Assembly (NCBI GenBank): GCA_017303735.1
Contig: JAFLCF010000121.1
Location: forward strand, 1 to 13,921
Reading direction: 5' to 3'
Source of the DNA: Anaerolineae bacterium
GTDB lineage: Bacteria; Chloroflexota; Anaerolineae; Anaerolineales; Villigracilaceae
DNA length: 13,921 bases
Both the position numbers and the translations under genes were made by a program. The notes under the pieces were generated by a model that saw only the letters and a list, made by a program, of their open reading frames with translations, searched no databases and was not told the origin of the DNA. Below are positions 1 through 7,383 of this stretch, in pieces; position 1 is the first letter of the stretch; each line of letters begins with the position of its first letter.

Positions 1-1
1 A

Positions 2-1657
2 TTACTTGATGAAGCCCGCAAGGTGAACCCCGAGTGTCAGCCCGGCGATATGGTGGTGGTGGAAAGCACCCCCGCCGATTTCGGTCGCGTGGCGGCACAG
101 ACGGCGCGTCAGGTCATCCAACAGCGCATCCGCGAAGCGGAACGTTCGAACCAGATGGAATATTATCAGCGCCAGGAAGGCGAGATCGTCTCTGGTTTGG
201 TGCAGGCGATCAATGCACAGGGCATCACCATCGGCTTGGAAATGAAAGCCGAAGGCACCATGCCGAACAATCAGCGCATCCCCGGCGAGAAGCTCAAGTT
301 ACATGACCGTGTTCGGGCAGTGGTGATCGAAGTAAAAGACGGCACCCGTGGACCACAGATCATCCTTTCACGCGCGCATCGCAACTTCTTGCGCCGCTTA
401 ATGGAAAACGAAGTGCCTGAGATCTATCACGGCATTGTTGAAATTCGCGCGATTGCCCGTGAACCAGGTGCGCGCGCCAAAGTGGCGGTCTCTGCGACTC
501 AGGCAGGTATCGATCCCGTCGGCGCATGCGTGGGTCAAAAGGGTGTCCGCATTCAAGCCATCGTCAAAGAATTACACGATGAGAAGATCGACATTATCTT
601 GTGGGATGCTGACCCAGTTGCCTATATTTCCAAAGCCATCAGCCCGGCACGCGTCACCGGGGTATACCTCACAGAAGAGGAACGTACGGCTACGGTCGTC
701 GTCGGCGAAGATCAATTGAGTCTCGCCATCGGGCGTGATGGACAAAATGCCCGCCTCGCCGCCAAACTGACCGGTTGGCGCATCGACATCAAATCATTGT
801 CTGAAGCTGCCGGCGACTCTCTTACCAAACTGAAAGATGACCCCGAGCTGCAGAATATGTTAAAGACGGCTGTGGAAGTGATGCCGCAGGTGGAGGAAAT
901 TCTCGCCAAGAAAGCCGAGAATCGCCCCATCACGCCGGAAGAGTTCCATGTCGTTGAGCAGTTCGTCGACCGCGTGGAACGCCGCATGATCCTTGCCAAG
1001 GAAGAAGCCACACGTGAAGAGGACGAACGTCTGGCAGCTGCGCGCGCCGAGATCCCTATGGCGGCATTCTCCATGCCGTTGGATCAGGCAACCGAACTCA
1101 AGGAACATATCTTTAATATCCTCACCGAAGCCGGATATGAAACGGTCGGTCAAGTGATGTTCGACTTGAAGACCAACCAGAACAAGATTCTTGGGCTGGC
1201 GGGCATTGGCGGAAAAGCCATTACGAACATTGAGGAAAGCCTCGCGGCTCTGACCTTCCCCGAACCTGTTGCTGAACCGGTGGCTGAACCGTCTGTGGAA
1301 GTTGTCGAACCGGTTGAAGCTCCCAGCGAAGTCGTGGCAGAGACGGCAGCAGTGGAAGAAATGCTTGTGCCTGAGAAGCAAGTTGAAAAGAAGAAAGAGG
1401 CGAAGCGCGTCGTCGAAGAAACAGAAGAAGATGGCGAAGTCTCGAAAGATGGCGTCAACCTTGACGAATTGTTCTCGATCAAGCCCGAAATGTTCGCGTC
1501 TCCTGATGGCGCTGAAGAAGATTCAGACGATAAGAAGAAGGGCAAGAAGGGCAAGAAGAAGGGTGTGGCGCTGGAATTCGACGAGAAGCTTGGCGAAGTT
1601 GTCACTCGCAAGAAGCACAAACGCGGTGATGGCGGCGACGACGAAGGCGAATGGTAG
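2..1657 (+). CDS. nusA: Transcription termination/antitermination factor NusA (5' partial)
   Basis: RNA polymerase-associated factor controlling pausing, termination and antitermination. The reading frame is open to the window edge and the residues before the GTG at 23 (LLDEARK) fit the end of the NusA N-terminal domain, so the true start lies upstream and that GTG is not the start. Numbering from the first visible codon (551 residues): end of the RNAP-binding domain to about 50, S1 domain about 58-125, KH1 about 150-215 with [11 protein letters not shown] at 171, KH2 about 225-270 with [12 protein letters not shown] near 236-247. A helix-hairpin-helix-like LAGIGGKAI lies near 399. A Pro/Glu/Val-rich linker ([10 protein letters not shown] from 421) and a Lys-rich then acidic tail (from 511) form an apparently disordered C-terminus. 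First gene of the visible cluster; ylxR follows after 43 bases. Confidence 0.97.
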   Translation, partial: LLDEARKVNPECQPGDMVVVESTPADFGRVAAQTARQVIQQRIREAERSNQMEYYQRQEGEIVSGLVQAINAQGITIGLEMKAEGTMPNNQRIPGEKLKLHDRVRAVVIEVKDGTRGPQIILSRAHRNFLRRLMENEVPEIYHGIVEIRAIAREPGARAKVAVSATQAGIDPVGACVGQKGVRIQAIVKELHDEKIDIILWDADPVAYISKAISPARVTGVYLTEEERTATVVVGEDQLSLAIGRDGQNARLAAKLTGWRIDIKSLSEAAGDSLTKLKDDPELQNMLKTAVEVMPQVEEILAKKAENRPITPEEFHVVEQFVDRVERRMILAKEEATREEDERLAAARAEIPMAAFSMPLDQATELKEHIFNILTEAGYETVGQVMFDLKTNQNKILGLAGIGGKAITNIEESLAALTFPEPVAEPVAEPSVEVVEPVEAPSEVVAETAAVEEMLVPEKQVEKKKEAKRVVEETEEDGEVSKDGVNLDELFSIKPEMFASPDGAEEDSDDKKKGKKGKKKGVALEFDEKLGEVVTRKKHKRGDGGDDEGEW

Positions 1658-1665
1658 TTAATCAT

Positions 1666-1687
1666 CCCTCCTCTTTTACGAGGAGGG
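1666..1687 (+). promoter_or_regulatory. Hairpin burying the ylxR Shine-Dalgarno
   Basis: Perfect 8-bp inverted repeat: CCCTCCTC (1666-1673), loop TTTTAC, GAGGAGGG (1680-1687). The right arm contains the only good ribosome-binding site for ylxR. The left arm starts 9 bases after the nusA stop codon, so a ribosome finishing nusA would sit on it. The layout suggests translational coupling of ylxR to nusA; that role is inferred. There is no T-run after it, so a terminator is unlikely. Confidence 0.6.
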
Positions 1688-1700
1688 GAGTTGAACGGAC

Positions 1701-2003
1701 GTGGTAAAGAAACCTGTAGGACGCGTGAAACATATTCCCCAACGCACTTGTGTGGGCTGCCGGGTTGTCCTAGCAAAACGGCAAATGCTGCGGATCGTCC
1801 GCACAGCCGAAGGTGTGCAAGTGGACCCGACTGGCAAGTTGGCAGGGCGCGGCGCTTATTTGCATGACAAGCGCTTGTGTTGGGAACGCGGATTGAAAGG
1901 CGCTTTGGCACACGCATTAAAGGCAGAATTATCCAGCGATGATCGCGTCCGTTTGGAAGCATTTATGAACACTCTGCCCACAGAAGCAGAGACTGACGGT
2001 TAG
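1701..2003 (+). CDS. ylxR: YlxR family RNA-binding protein (DUF448)
   Basis: Small basic protein of 100 residues, normal for the family. The signature RTCVGCR is at 15-21 and GRGAYL at 49-54, both typical of YlxR. YlxR proteins are encoded next to nusA in many bacteria; in Bacillus subtilis the protein has been reported to bind and modulate RNase P (RnpM), so an RNA-processing role is likely but not shown here. The GTG start at 1701 is chosen because AGGAGGGG (1681-1688) lies 12 bases upstream. That site is inside the hairpin at 1666-1687. The ylxQ gene (L7Ae-like) that often follows is missing; infB comes next after 87 bases. Confidence 0.9.
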   Translation: MVKKPVGRVKHIPQRTCVGCRVVLAKRQMLRIVRTAEGVQVDPTGKLAGRGAYLHDKRLCWERGLKGALAHALKAELSSDDRVRLEAFMNTLPTEAETDG

Positions 2004-2016
2004 CCATGTGAACGAT

Positions 2017-2091
2017 TAAGCCACTCGCCCACAGGCTGCCCGATACGGTTACGAGAATTCAGATAAGTATGAGACTGAAGGAGGTGGCTTA
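2017..2091 (+). promoter_or_regulatory. infB leader with possible long-range pairing over its ribosome-binding site
   Basis: A strong Shine-Dalgarno, AAGGAGGTGG (2078-2087), precedes the infB ATG at 2091. The segment TAAGCCACT (2017-2025) is complementary to GGTGGCTTA (2083-2091), with eight Watson-Crick pairs and one G-U. Pairing would cover part of the Shine-Dalgarno and the A of the start codon. The loop would be 57 bases, so stability is uncertain. The left arm starts 13 bases after the ylxR stop. Confidence 0.3.
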
Positions 2092-3860
2092 TGAGCAACA
2101 ACGGAAACAAAATCGAATTACCTGCCAGCATCGTGGTACGCGACCTGGCTCAAATGATCGAAAAAAGCCCGATTGACCTGATCAAAAAATTGATGACCAA
2201 CGGTGTAATGGCGACCATTAACCAGGCGGTGGATTATGACACTGCTGCGATTGTGGTGGCTGAATATGGCTTTGAAGCCGTGCAGGAAGTCAGCGAAGAA
2301 GAATCAAAAGAAGAAGTGGGCGAAGTGCCCATGTGGCGTCAGATGATCGCCGGGGAAGATAAGGCACATTTGAAGCAACGCCCGCCGGTGGTGACCATTC
2401 TTGGTCACGTCGATCATGGCAAGACCAGTTTGCTGGATGCGATCCGCTCTACGGATGTGGCAGCCGGTGAAGCAGGCGGCATTACCCAGCACATCGGTGC
2501 CTATCAAGTTGAAATGAAGGGGCGCCTCATCACCTTCCTCGATACTCCCGGTCACGCCGCGTTCACACAGATGCGTGCTCGTGGTGCGCAGGGTGCCGAT
2601 ATTGTCATCCTTGTGGTGGCTGCCGACGATGGTGTCATGCCCCAAACCAAAGAAGCCATTGCTCATGCCAAGGCGGCTCGTGTTCCGATCGTTGTGGCAT
2701 TGAACAAAGTAGATAAGCCCAACGCCAACCCAGACCGCGTTAAACAACAACTTGCCGAACTCGAACTTGTCCCCGATGATTGGGGTGGCAACACCATGGT
2801 GGTGCCTGTCTCTGCCAAACAGAAGAAAGGCATCGACGATCTGCTCGAAGGCGTTCTGCTGGTGGCAGATAGCAATGACATCAAAGCCAACCCAAGCGGT
2901 AAAGTGATCGGTACGGTCATCGAAGCTGAATTGGATAAATCCAAAGGCGTGCTGGCAACATTGCTGATTCAAAATGGTACGCTCGAAGCAGGGGATGTGG
3001 TCGTGGCGGGAACTGCGCATGGCAAGCTGCGCGCCATCAACGATTACAAGGGCAAGCCTGTGAAGAAGGCGGGTCCTTCCACGCCGGTAGCTGTGATGGG
3101 GCTCAGTGACGTTCCCTCCGCTGGAGATTTGTTCGAAGTCGTGCCGTCTGAAAAAGAAGCGCGTGTCATTGTGGGCGAACGTCTTGAAGTGTTGAAGACC
3201 CAGTCACAATCTCGCAAGAAACTCTCACTCGAAGACATGTTCAGCAGAGTGCAGGCTGGCGAAGCGAAAGAACTCAACCTCATCGTCAAAGCCGATGTGC
3301 AAGGTTCACTTGACCCCATCATTACAGAGTTGAACAAGCTCGGTCAGGGCGAGATCGGTTTGAAGGTCTTGCATGCTGAAACGGGTAATATCGGTAACAA
3401 CGACGTGATGCTCGCTGCGGCTTCCAAAGCCATCATGATCGGGTTCAACGTCCAAGCCGACGTGGATGCCCGCCGCATGGCTGAAAAAGAAGGCGTAGAC
3501 ATTCGCCTCTACGAGATCATCTATCGCATGACCGAGGACATTGAAAAAGCCCTCAATGGTATGCTGGAGCCTGACCTCAAGGAAAAGATTCTTGGCAAGG
3601 CAACCGTCTTGCAGGTCTTCACCGCATCCAAGTTCGGACGAGTGGCAGGCTGCCGTGTAATCGATGGTGAACTGAAGCGAGGCGCAAAAGTCCGCTTATA
3701 CCGCAACTCCGATATCATTTACGAAGGCGACCTCTCCTCTCTGCGTCACGAAAAAGACGATGTAAAGGAAATCCGCCAGGGCTATGAGTGCGGCGTCGGC
3801 TTCAAGAACTTTAGTGATATTCAACCCGGCGACACGCTGGTGTGCTACATTCTCGAATAG
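2091..3860 (+). CDS. infB: Translation initiation factor IF-2
   Basis: GTPase that brings initiator tRNA to the 30S subunit and promotes subunit joining. At 589 residues it is a short form: one IF2_N domain (about 1-65) and then almost directly the G domain, without the long charged linker of enterobacterial IF2. G motifs: G1 GHVDHGKT at 105-112, G3 DTPGH at 151-155, G4 NKVDK at 205-209, G5 SAK at 241-243. Domain II follows to about 385, domain III starts at [12 protein letters not shown] (395), and the fMet-tRNA-binding C-terminal domain starts near 500 ([17 protein letters not shown]). All key residues look intact. The ATG has a near-perfect Shine-Dalgarno. rbfA follows after 63 bases. Confidence 0.98.
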   Translation: MSNNGNKIELPASIVVRDLAQMIEKSPIDLIKKLMTNGVMATINQAVDYDTAAIVVAEYGFEAVQEVSEEESKEEVGEVPMWRQMIAGEDKAHLKQRPPVVTILGHVDHGKTSLLDAIRSTDVAAGEAGGITQHIGAYQVEMKGRLITFLDTPGHAAFTQMRARGAQGADIVILVVAADDGVMPQTKEAIAHAKAARVPIVVALNKVDKPNANPDRVKQQLAELELVPDDWGGNTMVVPVSAKQKKGIDDLLEGVLLVADSNDIKANPSGKVIGTVIEAELDKSKGVLATLLIQNGTLEAGDVVVAGTAHGKLRAINDYKGKPVKKAGPSTPVAVMGLSDVPSAGDLFEVVPSEKEARVIVGERLEVLKTQSQSRKKLSLEDMFSRVQAGEAKELNLIVKADVQGSLDPIITELNKLGQGEIGLKVLHAETGNIGNNDVMLAAASKAIMIGFNVQADVDARRMAEKEGVDIRLYEIIYRMTEDIEKALNGMLEPDLKEKILGKATVLQVFTASKFGRVAGCRVIDGELKRGAKVRLYRNSDIIYEGDLSSLRHEKDDVKEIRQGYECGVGFKNFSDIQPGDTLVCYILE

Positions 3861-3866
3861 GGAAAC

Positions 3867-3908
3867 TACGCATACCGTATCTTGCAGCTTTATGATATGG
3901 TATGCGTA
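3867..3908 (+). promoter_or_regulatory. Hairpin between infB and rbfA
   Basis: Arms TACGCATACCGTATC (3867-3881) and GATATGGTATGCGTA (3894-3908) pair over 15 bp with one G-U; the loop is 12 bases. It begins 7 bases after the infB stop and ends 15 bases before the rbfA ATG. Only a weak T-rich stretch (AATATTTT) follows, so it could be an inefficient terminator, an mRNA-end stabiliser or a processing site. The structure is plain; the function is not known. Confidence 0.6.
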
Positions 3909-3923
3909 ATATTTTGAAAAACC

Positions 3924-4274
3924 ATGCCATCTGGAACAAGACTTAAACGAATTGAAGACCGCGTTCAGCAGGAACTTTCTTCCATGCTGATCCGTGAGGT
4001 GAATGACCCGCGCCTGAAACAGATCTTTGTCACCGGCGTTAAGATCGACCGCGAACTCACCCATGCCAATGTGTACGTTTCTGCCATTGAAGGCACTGCC
4101 CGCTCGGCAGAAATTCTTGCAGGTTTGGAATCCGCTTCGGGATTCTTACGACGCGAACTCTCTGCACGGGTGGAATTGCGATCCTTTCCCAAACTGATAT
4201 TTCACTGGGACCCCACCCCAGAGAATGCCGACCATATCGAAAAACTACTTGCAGGGTTAAGAAACAAAAAATAA
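3924..4274 (+). CDS. rbfA: 30S ribosome-binding factor A
   Basis: Single KH-fold protein of 116 residues that binds the immature 30S subunit and helps mature the 5' end of 16S rRNA. Typical features are the N-terminal RLKRIEDRVQQELSSML helix, NDPRL near 27-31, the VTGVKIDRELTHANVYVS strand region, and FHWDPTPENADHIEKLL at the end. The start is fixed by an in-frame TGA at 3915-3917, so the ATG at 3924 is the first possible ATG. No Shine-Dalgarno is visible upstream, which is unusual beside ylxR, infB and nrnA. Placement between infB and nrnA is canonical. Confidence 0.93.
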   Translation: MPSGTRLKRIEDRVQQELSSMLIREVNDPRLKQIFVTGVKIDRELTHANVYVSAIEGTARSAEILAGLESASGFLRRELSARVELRSFPKLIFHWDPTPENADHIEKLLAGLRNKK

Positions 4275-4276
4275 TC

Positions 4277-4299
4277 TTCCTTATTGAAATAATAAGGAA
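4277..4299 (+). promoter_or_regulatory. Hairpin between rbfA and nrnA
   Basis: Perfect 9-bp inverted repeat, TTCCTTATT (4277-4285) and AATAAGGAA (4291-4299), with loop GAAAT. It starts 2 bases after the rbfA stop and ends 4 bases before the GGAG of nrnA (4304-4307). It leaves that GGAG free. It is A/T-rich with no T-run, so termination is unlikely; a role in processing or spacing is possible. Confidence 0.5.
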
Positions 4300-4315
4300 T
4301 TGTGGAGAAACTATA

Positions 4316-5272
4316 GTGACTGATCAAATTTCAGGGGATATAAAAAAAAGACTCGCTGATGCAAAGAAGGTGGTGATCGCATCGCATGTACGCCCAGACG
4401 GAGATGCCATCGGCTCCCTACTCGGACTTGGACTTGCTCTTATGGATGCAGGCAAAACCGTCGAAATGATCCTGGTCGATGGCGCACCTGGCTCATTCAA
4501 ATTTCTCGAAGGCAGTGAACTGATCAAAAAAGAACCAAGCGGTGGGCACGATACCTTTATCACCGTAGATTGTGCTGATTTCAAACGAACGGGGAAAGTC
4601 TTTGAAAACTTCGGTCAACCAGATATTAATATTGACCATCACAAGACCAACGAAAAATTCGGAAAATTAAATCTCATTGAAGCAGAAGAAGTTGCCACCG
4701 CGGCAATTCTCACCAACCACCTCCCTGCCTGGGGTCTTAAGATCACCAAGCCTATCGCTGCTGCCTTGCTCACTGGCATCCTTACGGATACCCTCGGCTT
4801 CCGCACTTCCAACATTACACCAGAAGCGTTGCGTCAATCAGCAACCTTGATGGAATCAGGTGTGGACCTCCCCGAAATTTACATGCAATCTCTCGTGAGA
4901 AAATCCCTCCCGGCTGCCAAGTATTGGGGTGCGGGTCTTTCAAGCCTGGAAAGCAAAGATGGCATTGTATGGGGAACGCTGACCTTGGAGGACCGCAAGT
5001 CTGCGGGGTATGGCGGGAACGATGATGCGGATCTTATAAACATGATCTCTGCCATTGAGGGACATAAAGTAGGCATGGTTTTCGTTCAACAGACCGATAA
5101 TAAAGTAAAGATCTCCTGGCGTGCTCTTCAGCCTGATATCGATGTATCACCCATTGCAAAACATTTCAAAGGCGGGGGGCATGCCGCCGCTGCAGGAGCA
5201 GATATTGAGGGAAGTTTAGCCGACATCCAAAAAGAGGTCTTGCAAAAGACCAGAGAAATTTTGGGGTTATGA
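4316..5272 (+). CDS. nrnA: DHH-family bifunctional oligoribonuclease/PAP phosphatase (NrnA-like)
   Basis: Predicted Mn-dependent phosphoesterase that degrades nano-RNA (2-5 nt) and dephosphorylates 3'-phosphoadenosine 5'-phosphate. In 318 residues the DHH domain shows SHVRPDGDAIGS (H24, D28, D30), VDCAD (D85), the name-giving DHH at 107-109 in NIDHHKTN, and TDTLGFRT (D158). The DHHA1 substrate-binding domain ends with GGGHAAAAG from 286. All metal ligands expected for the family are present. GTG at 4316 is chosen because GGAG (4304-4307) lies 8 bases before it. NrnA is the usual neighbour between rbfA and truB. The activity is assigned from family knowledge. Confidence 0.92.
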   Translation: MTDQISGDIKKRLADAKKVVIASHVRPDGDAIGSLLGLGLALMDAGKTVEMILVDGAPGSFKFLEGSELIKKEPSGGHDTFITVDCADFKRTGKVFENFGQPDINIDHHKTNEKFGKLNLIEAEEVATAAILTNHLPAWGLKITKPIAAALLTGILTDTLGFRTSNITPEALRQSATLMESGVDLPEIYMQSLVRKSLPAAKYWGAGLSSLESKDGIVWGTLTLEDRKSAGYGGNDDADLINMISAIEGHKVGMVFVQQTDNKVKISWRALQPDIDVSPIAKHFKGGGHAAAAGADIEGSLADIQKEVLQKTREILGL

Positions 5273-5314
5273 GAAAAACCTAACAAGATGGTAAGAACCG
5301 GTAAAATTTTAGTA

Positions 5315-5342
5315 TTGCGTAATTTGCCAAATGTGTCATAAT
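5315..5342 (+). promoter_or_regulatory. Candidate promoter upstream of truB
   Basis: An extended -10 element, TGTCATAAT (5334-5342), has TTGCGT (5315-5320) 16 bases upstream. An A/T palindrome, TAAAATTTTA (5302-5311), lies just before it, where an UP element could be. Transcription would start near 5349, before the truB ribosome-binding site (AGGAGG, 5366-5371). No terminator is seen between nrnA and truB, so read-through expression is also expected. Confidence 0.4.
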
Positions 5343-5378
5343 TAATCCAATCAGAGGATCAACTCAGGAGGAATCCAA

Positions 5379-6308
5379 ATGAACAGTCAGGACATTAAGA
5401 ACGCCATATCAGGCGCACTCGTCATAGACAAACCCGTGGGCATGACGTCTCACGACGTCGTACAAGCCATTCGTAACGGAACCAACTTGCGCCGTGCCGG
5501 TCATACCGGCACACTCGACCCACGCGCTTCAGGCGTGCTCGTCATTTTAGTGGGACCCGCCGTTCGCCTAAGTGAATACGTTTCCACTTCAGACAAACGC
5601 TATCAAGCCATCATTCGCCTCGGCGGCACCACCGATACCTACGATGCCGAGGGTAAGTTCACCCCCACCAAAAACCCTTCCAACATCACCGAAGCAGAAT
5701 TCGAAGAAGCCCTCAAAACATTTGTGGGTGAGATCGAACAAACCCCGCCGCCTTATTCCGCTGTAAAAGTTCAGGGACGCAAAGCCTACGAAATGGCGCG
5801 TGCTGGCGAAGAAGTGGAACTTGAACCGCGCACCATCACCGTCCATCACCTCGAAGTACTCGAATGGACCCCACCCGAAGTCGTCATCGACGTGCATTGT
5901 TCATCCGGCACATACGTCCGCTCGCTGGCGAACGACCTCGGTAAAAAATTAGGCTGCGGCGCGTATCTCGTTGGCTTACGCCGAACGAAGAGCGGCAAGT
6001 TCACCCTACGCGATGCCGTACCCCTGCGCAAATTGCAGGAAGCTTTCACCGCAGGCAACTGGTATCAATACCTGATCCCCGCCGCCGAAGCGCTCGGAGA
6101 TTGGTACGCCATCGAACTCAGCCCAGACGAAGTGGAAGCCGTGCGCCACGGTCACCGTGTCAAAGCCAAGCCCGCCGATATCGGTCAGGAAAAAGTTCGC
6201 GGCGTCAGCACACAGGGCGAGTTGGTTGCGCTCATGATGCCTGCAGAAAACGCAGAAGACGGCTCGAAAGAATGGCAGCCGAAGAAAGTATTCTTCACGT
6301 CTGATTAA
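5379..6308 (+). CDS. truB: tRNA pseudouridine(55) synthase
   Basis: Makes pseudouridine 55 in the T-loop of tRNAs. Length 309 residues, normal for TruB. The N-terminal GALVIDKPVGMTSHDVV is typical. The catalytic aspartate is D47 in GHTGTLDPRASGVL (41-54). The KRY motif is at 73-75, and the RNA-contacting YSAVKVQGRKAYEMAR and GTYVRSLANDLG motifs follow. The last ~80 residues form the PUA-like C-terminal region. The ATG at 5379 has AGGAGG at 5366-5371, 7 bases upstream. It is the last gene before a strong terminator and probably the end of the nusA-cluster transcript, with a possible promoter of its own at 5315-5342. Confidence 0.96.
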   Translation: MNSQDIKNAISGALVIDKPVGMTSHDVVQAIRNGTNLRRAGHTGTLDPRASGVLVILVGPAVRLSEYVSTSDKRYQAIIRLGGTTDTYDAEGKFTPTKNPSNITEAEFEEALKTFVGEIEQTPPPYSAVKVQGRKAYEMARAGEEVELEPRTITVHHLEVLEWTPPEVVIDVHCSSGTYVRSLANDLGKKLGCGAYLVGLRRTKSGKFTLRDAVPLRKLQEAFTAGNWYQYLIPAAEALGDWYAIELSPDEVEAVRHGHRVKAKPADIGQEKVRGVSTQGELVALMMPAENAEDGSKEWQPKKVFFTSD

Positions 6309-6315
6309 TATTTTT

Positions 6316-6344
6316 CTCTCCTGAGGGCTAAGCCCTCAAGAGAG
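6316..6344 (+). terminator. Hairpin after truB, possibly the first of tandem terminators
   Basis: Arms 6316-6328 and 6332-6344 pair over 13 positions with one C/A mismatch; the core GAGGGC/GCCCTC closes a TAA loop. Only CATTTAG follows, so the T-run is weak. It lies 7 bases after the truB stop and 20 bases before the clear terminator, and may act as an auxiliary terminator or 3'-end stabiliser. Confidence 0.5.
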
Positions 6345-6360
6345 CATTTAGTGTACAGAA

Positions 6361-6369
6361 TGATAAAAT
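6361..6369 (+). promoter_or_regulatory. Candidate extended -10 for ribF
   Basis: TGATAAAAT has the form TGn-TAAAAT, one mismatch from a consensus extended -10. No good -35 is seen. Transcription would start near 6376, inside the left arm of the terminator at 6365-6398, giving a leader of about 25 bases to the ribF ATG. This is inference from motif and position only. Confidence 0.3.
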
Positions 6370-6400
6370 AAAGCCGCCGTCAAAGGCGGCTTTATTTTTT
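6365..6400 (+). terminator. Intrinsic terminator after truB, touching ribF
   Basis: A perfect stem of 14 bp, left arm 6365-6378 (ending AAAGCCGCC) and right arm 6385-6398 (starting GGCGGCTTT), with loop GTCAAA. The right arm runs into T's at 6395-6400. This is a classic A-tract/stem/T-tract terminator and could work in both directions. The final T (6400) directly precedes the ribF ATG. Confidence 0.9.
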
Positions 6401-7327
6401 ATGCCACACTACCATTCCCTCGAAGAACTATCCCTCAAAAATTCATGGCTCACCATTGGCGTGTTTGACGGCGTGCATCGCGGACATCGCGAGATCATCC
6501 GCAAACTGGTGCAGGATGCGCACGCGAATAATGCTCCTGCCGTTGTGTTGACCTTCGCCCCGCACCCCGCCGCAATATTAACCGGCAAGGAGATGCGCTG
6601 CCTGACAACACCCGATGAACGCGCGGAACTATTAACCTCGCTCGGCGTAGATGTCGTCATCACGCAACGCTTCACCCGGGACCTGTCGACTGTTCCTGCC
6701 CATGAATATATGTCTCGTCTGAAAGCGCATCTCGGACTCAGTCATCTGTTGATTGGGTACGACTTCGCATTGGGCAAAGGACGTGAAGGCAATGCGCCGC
6801 GTCTGACAGAGATCGGCTTGGAGTTGGGATATTCCGTCGAAGTGGTACCAGCTCTCGGCGACGAAAGCGGCGTGATCTCATCCACGGAGATCCGCAAGCT
6901 GGTATCCATCGGCAATATGAATGAGGCGGCGAAACTTCTTGGCTATCCATATTCGATGAGCGGAGAGGTCATCCACGGTGCGGGGCGCGGGAAGACGATC
7001 AACTTCCCCACGGCAAATGTAGATTATCCCAAAGAGAAAGCCGCTCCACCGAATGGGATCTATGCCTGTTGGGCGCGGTTGGGCAATGAAAGATTTATGG
7101 CAGCAACCAATATCGGGTTGAACCCCACATTCACACCCGAACGACAAATCCCCAGCCTCGAAGCCTATCTGCTCGATTTTGACCGCGACATTTACGGCGA
7201 GGTGATGACACTTGAATTTATTGCAAGATTGCGCGATGAAATTCGTTACACAACCGTAGAAGCCCTGATCGACCAAATTCACGATGACGTAAGACAAACG
7301 CGAAAAGTATTGAGCACGATGAGATAA
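6401..7327 (+). CDS. ribF: Bifunctional riboflavin kinase/FAD synthetase
   Basis: Phosphorylates riboflavin to FMN and adenylates FMN to FAD in the cytosol. In 308 residues the N-terminal nucleotidyltransferase domain has GVFDGVHRGH at 20-29, FAPHPA at 52-57, LIGYDFALGKGREGN at 117-131 and ISSTEIR at 159-165. The C-terminal flavokinase domain (about 182-308) has GRGKTINFPTAN at 195-206, NIGLNPTF at 237-244 and the likely catalytic E254 in SLEAYLLDF. Both halves look intact. The start at 6401 fits the family N-terminus, but no Shine-Dalgarno precedes it; the six bases before it are the T-run of a terminator. No FMN riboswitch is seen. rpsO, a frequent downstream neighbour, is absent; a NUDIX gene follows after 56 bases. 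Confidence 0.95.
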   Translation: MPHYHSLEELSLKNSWLTIGVFDGVHRGHREIIRKLVQDAHANNAPAVVLTFAPHPAAILTGKEMRCLTTPDERAELLTSLGVDVVITQRFTRDLSTVPAHEYMSRLKAHLGLSHLLIGYDFALGKGREGNAPRLTEIGLELGYSVEVVPALGDESGVISSTEIRKLVSIGNMNEAAKLLGYPYSMSGEVIHGAGRGKTINFPTANVDYPKEKAAPPNGIYACWARLGNERFMAATNIGLNPTFTPERQIPSLEAYLLDFDRDIYGEVMTLEFIARLRDEIRYTTVEALIDQIHDDVRQTRKVLSTMR

Positions 7328-7383
7328 ATAAAGTGCGTCGCGCCAAAATCAATAGGATAAATCTATGAGGAGGGTTCTTCCAT

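Noticed and set aside
23..25. GTG as nusA start
   Set aside because: The frame stays open to the window edge and upstream codons encode NusA-like sequence, so the gene is cut by the window.
1150..1962. 270-codon minus-strand frame over the nusA tail and ylxR
   Set aside because: It is Ser/Pro/Thr-rich low complexity arising from the complement of the Glu/Lys-rich tail and crosses two real genes.
6301..6400. FMN riboswitch before ribF
   Set aside because: The gap is filled by two simple hairpins and shows none of the conserved multi-stem FMN aptamer blocks.
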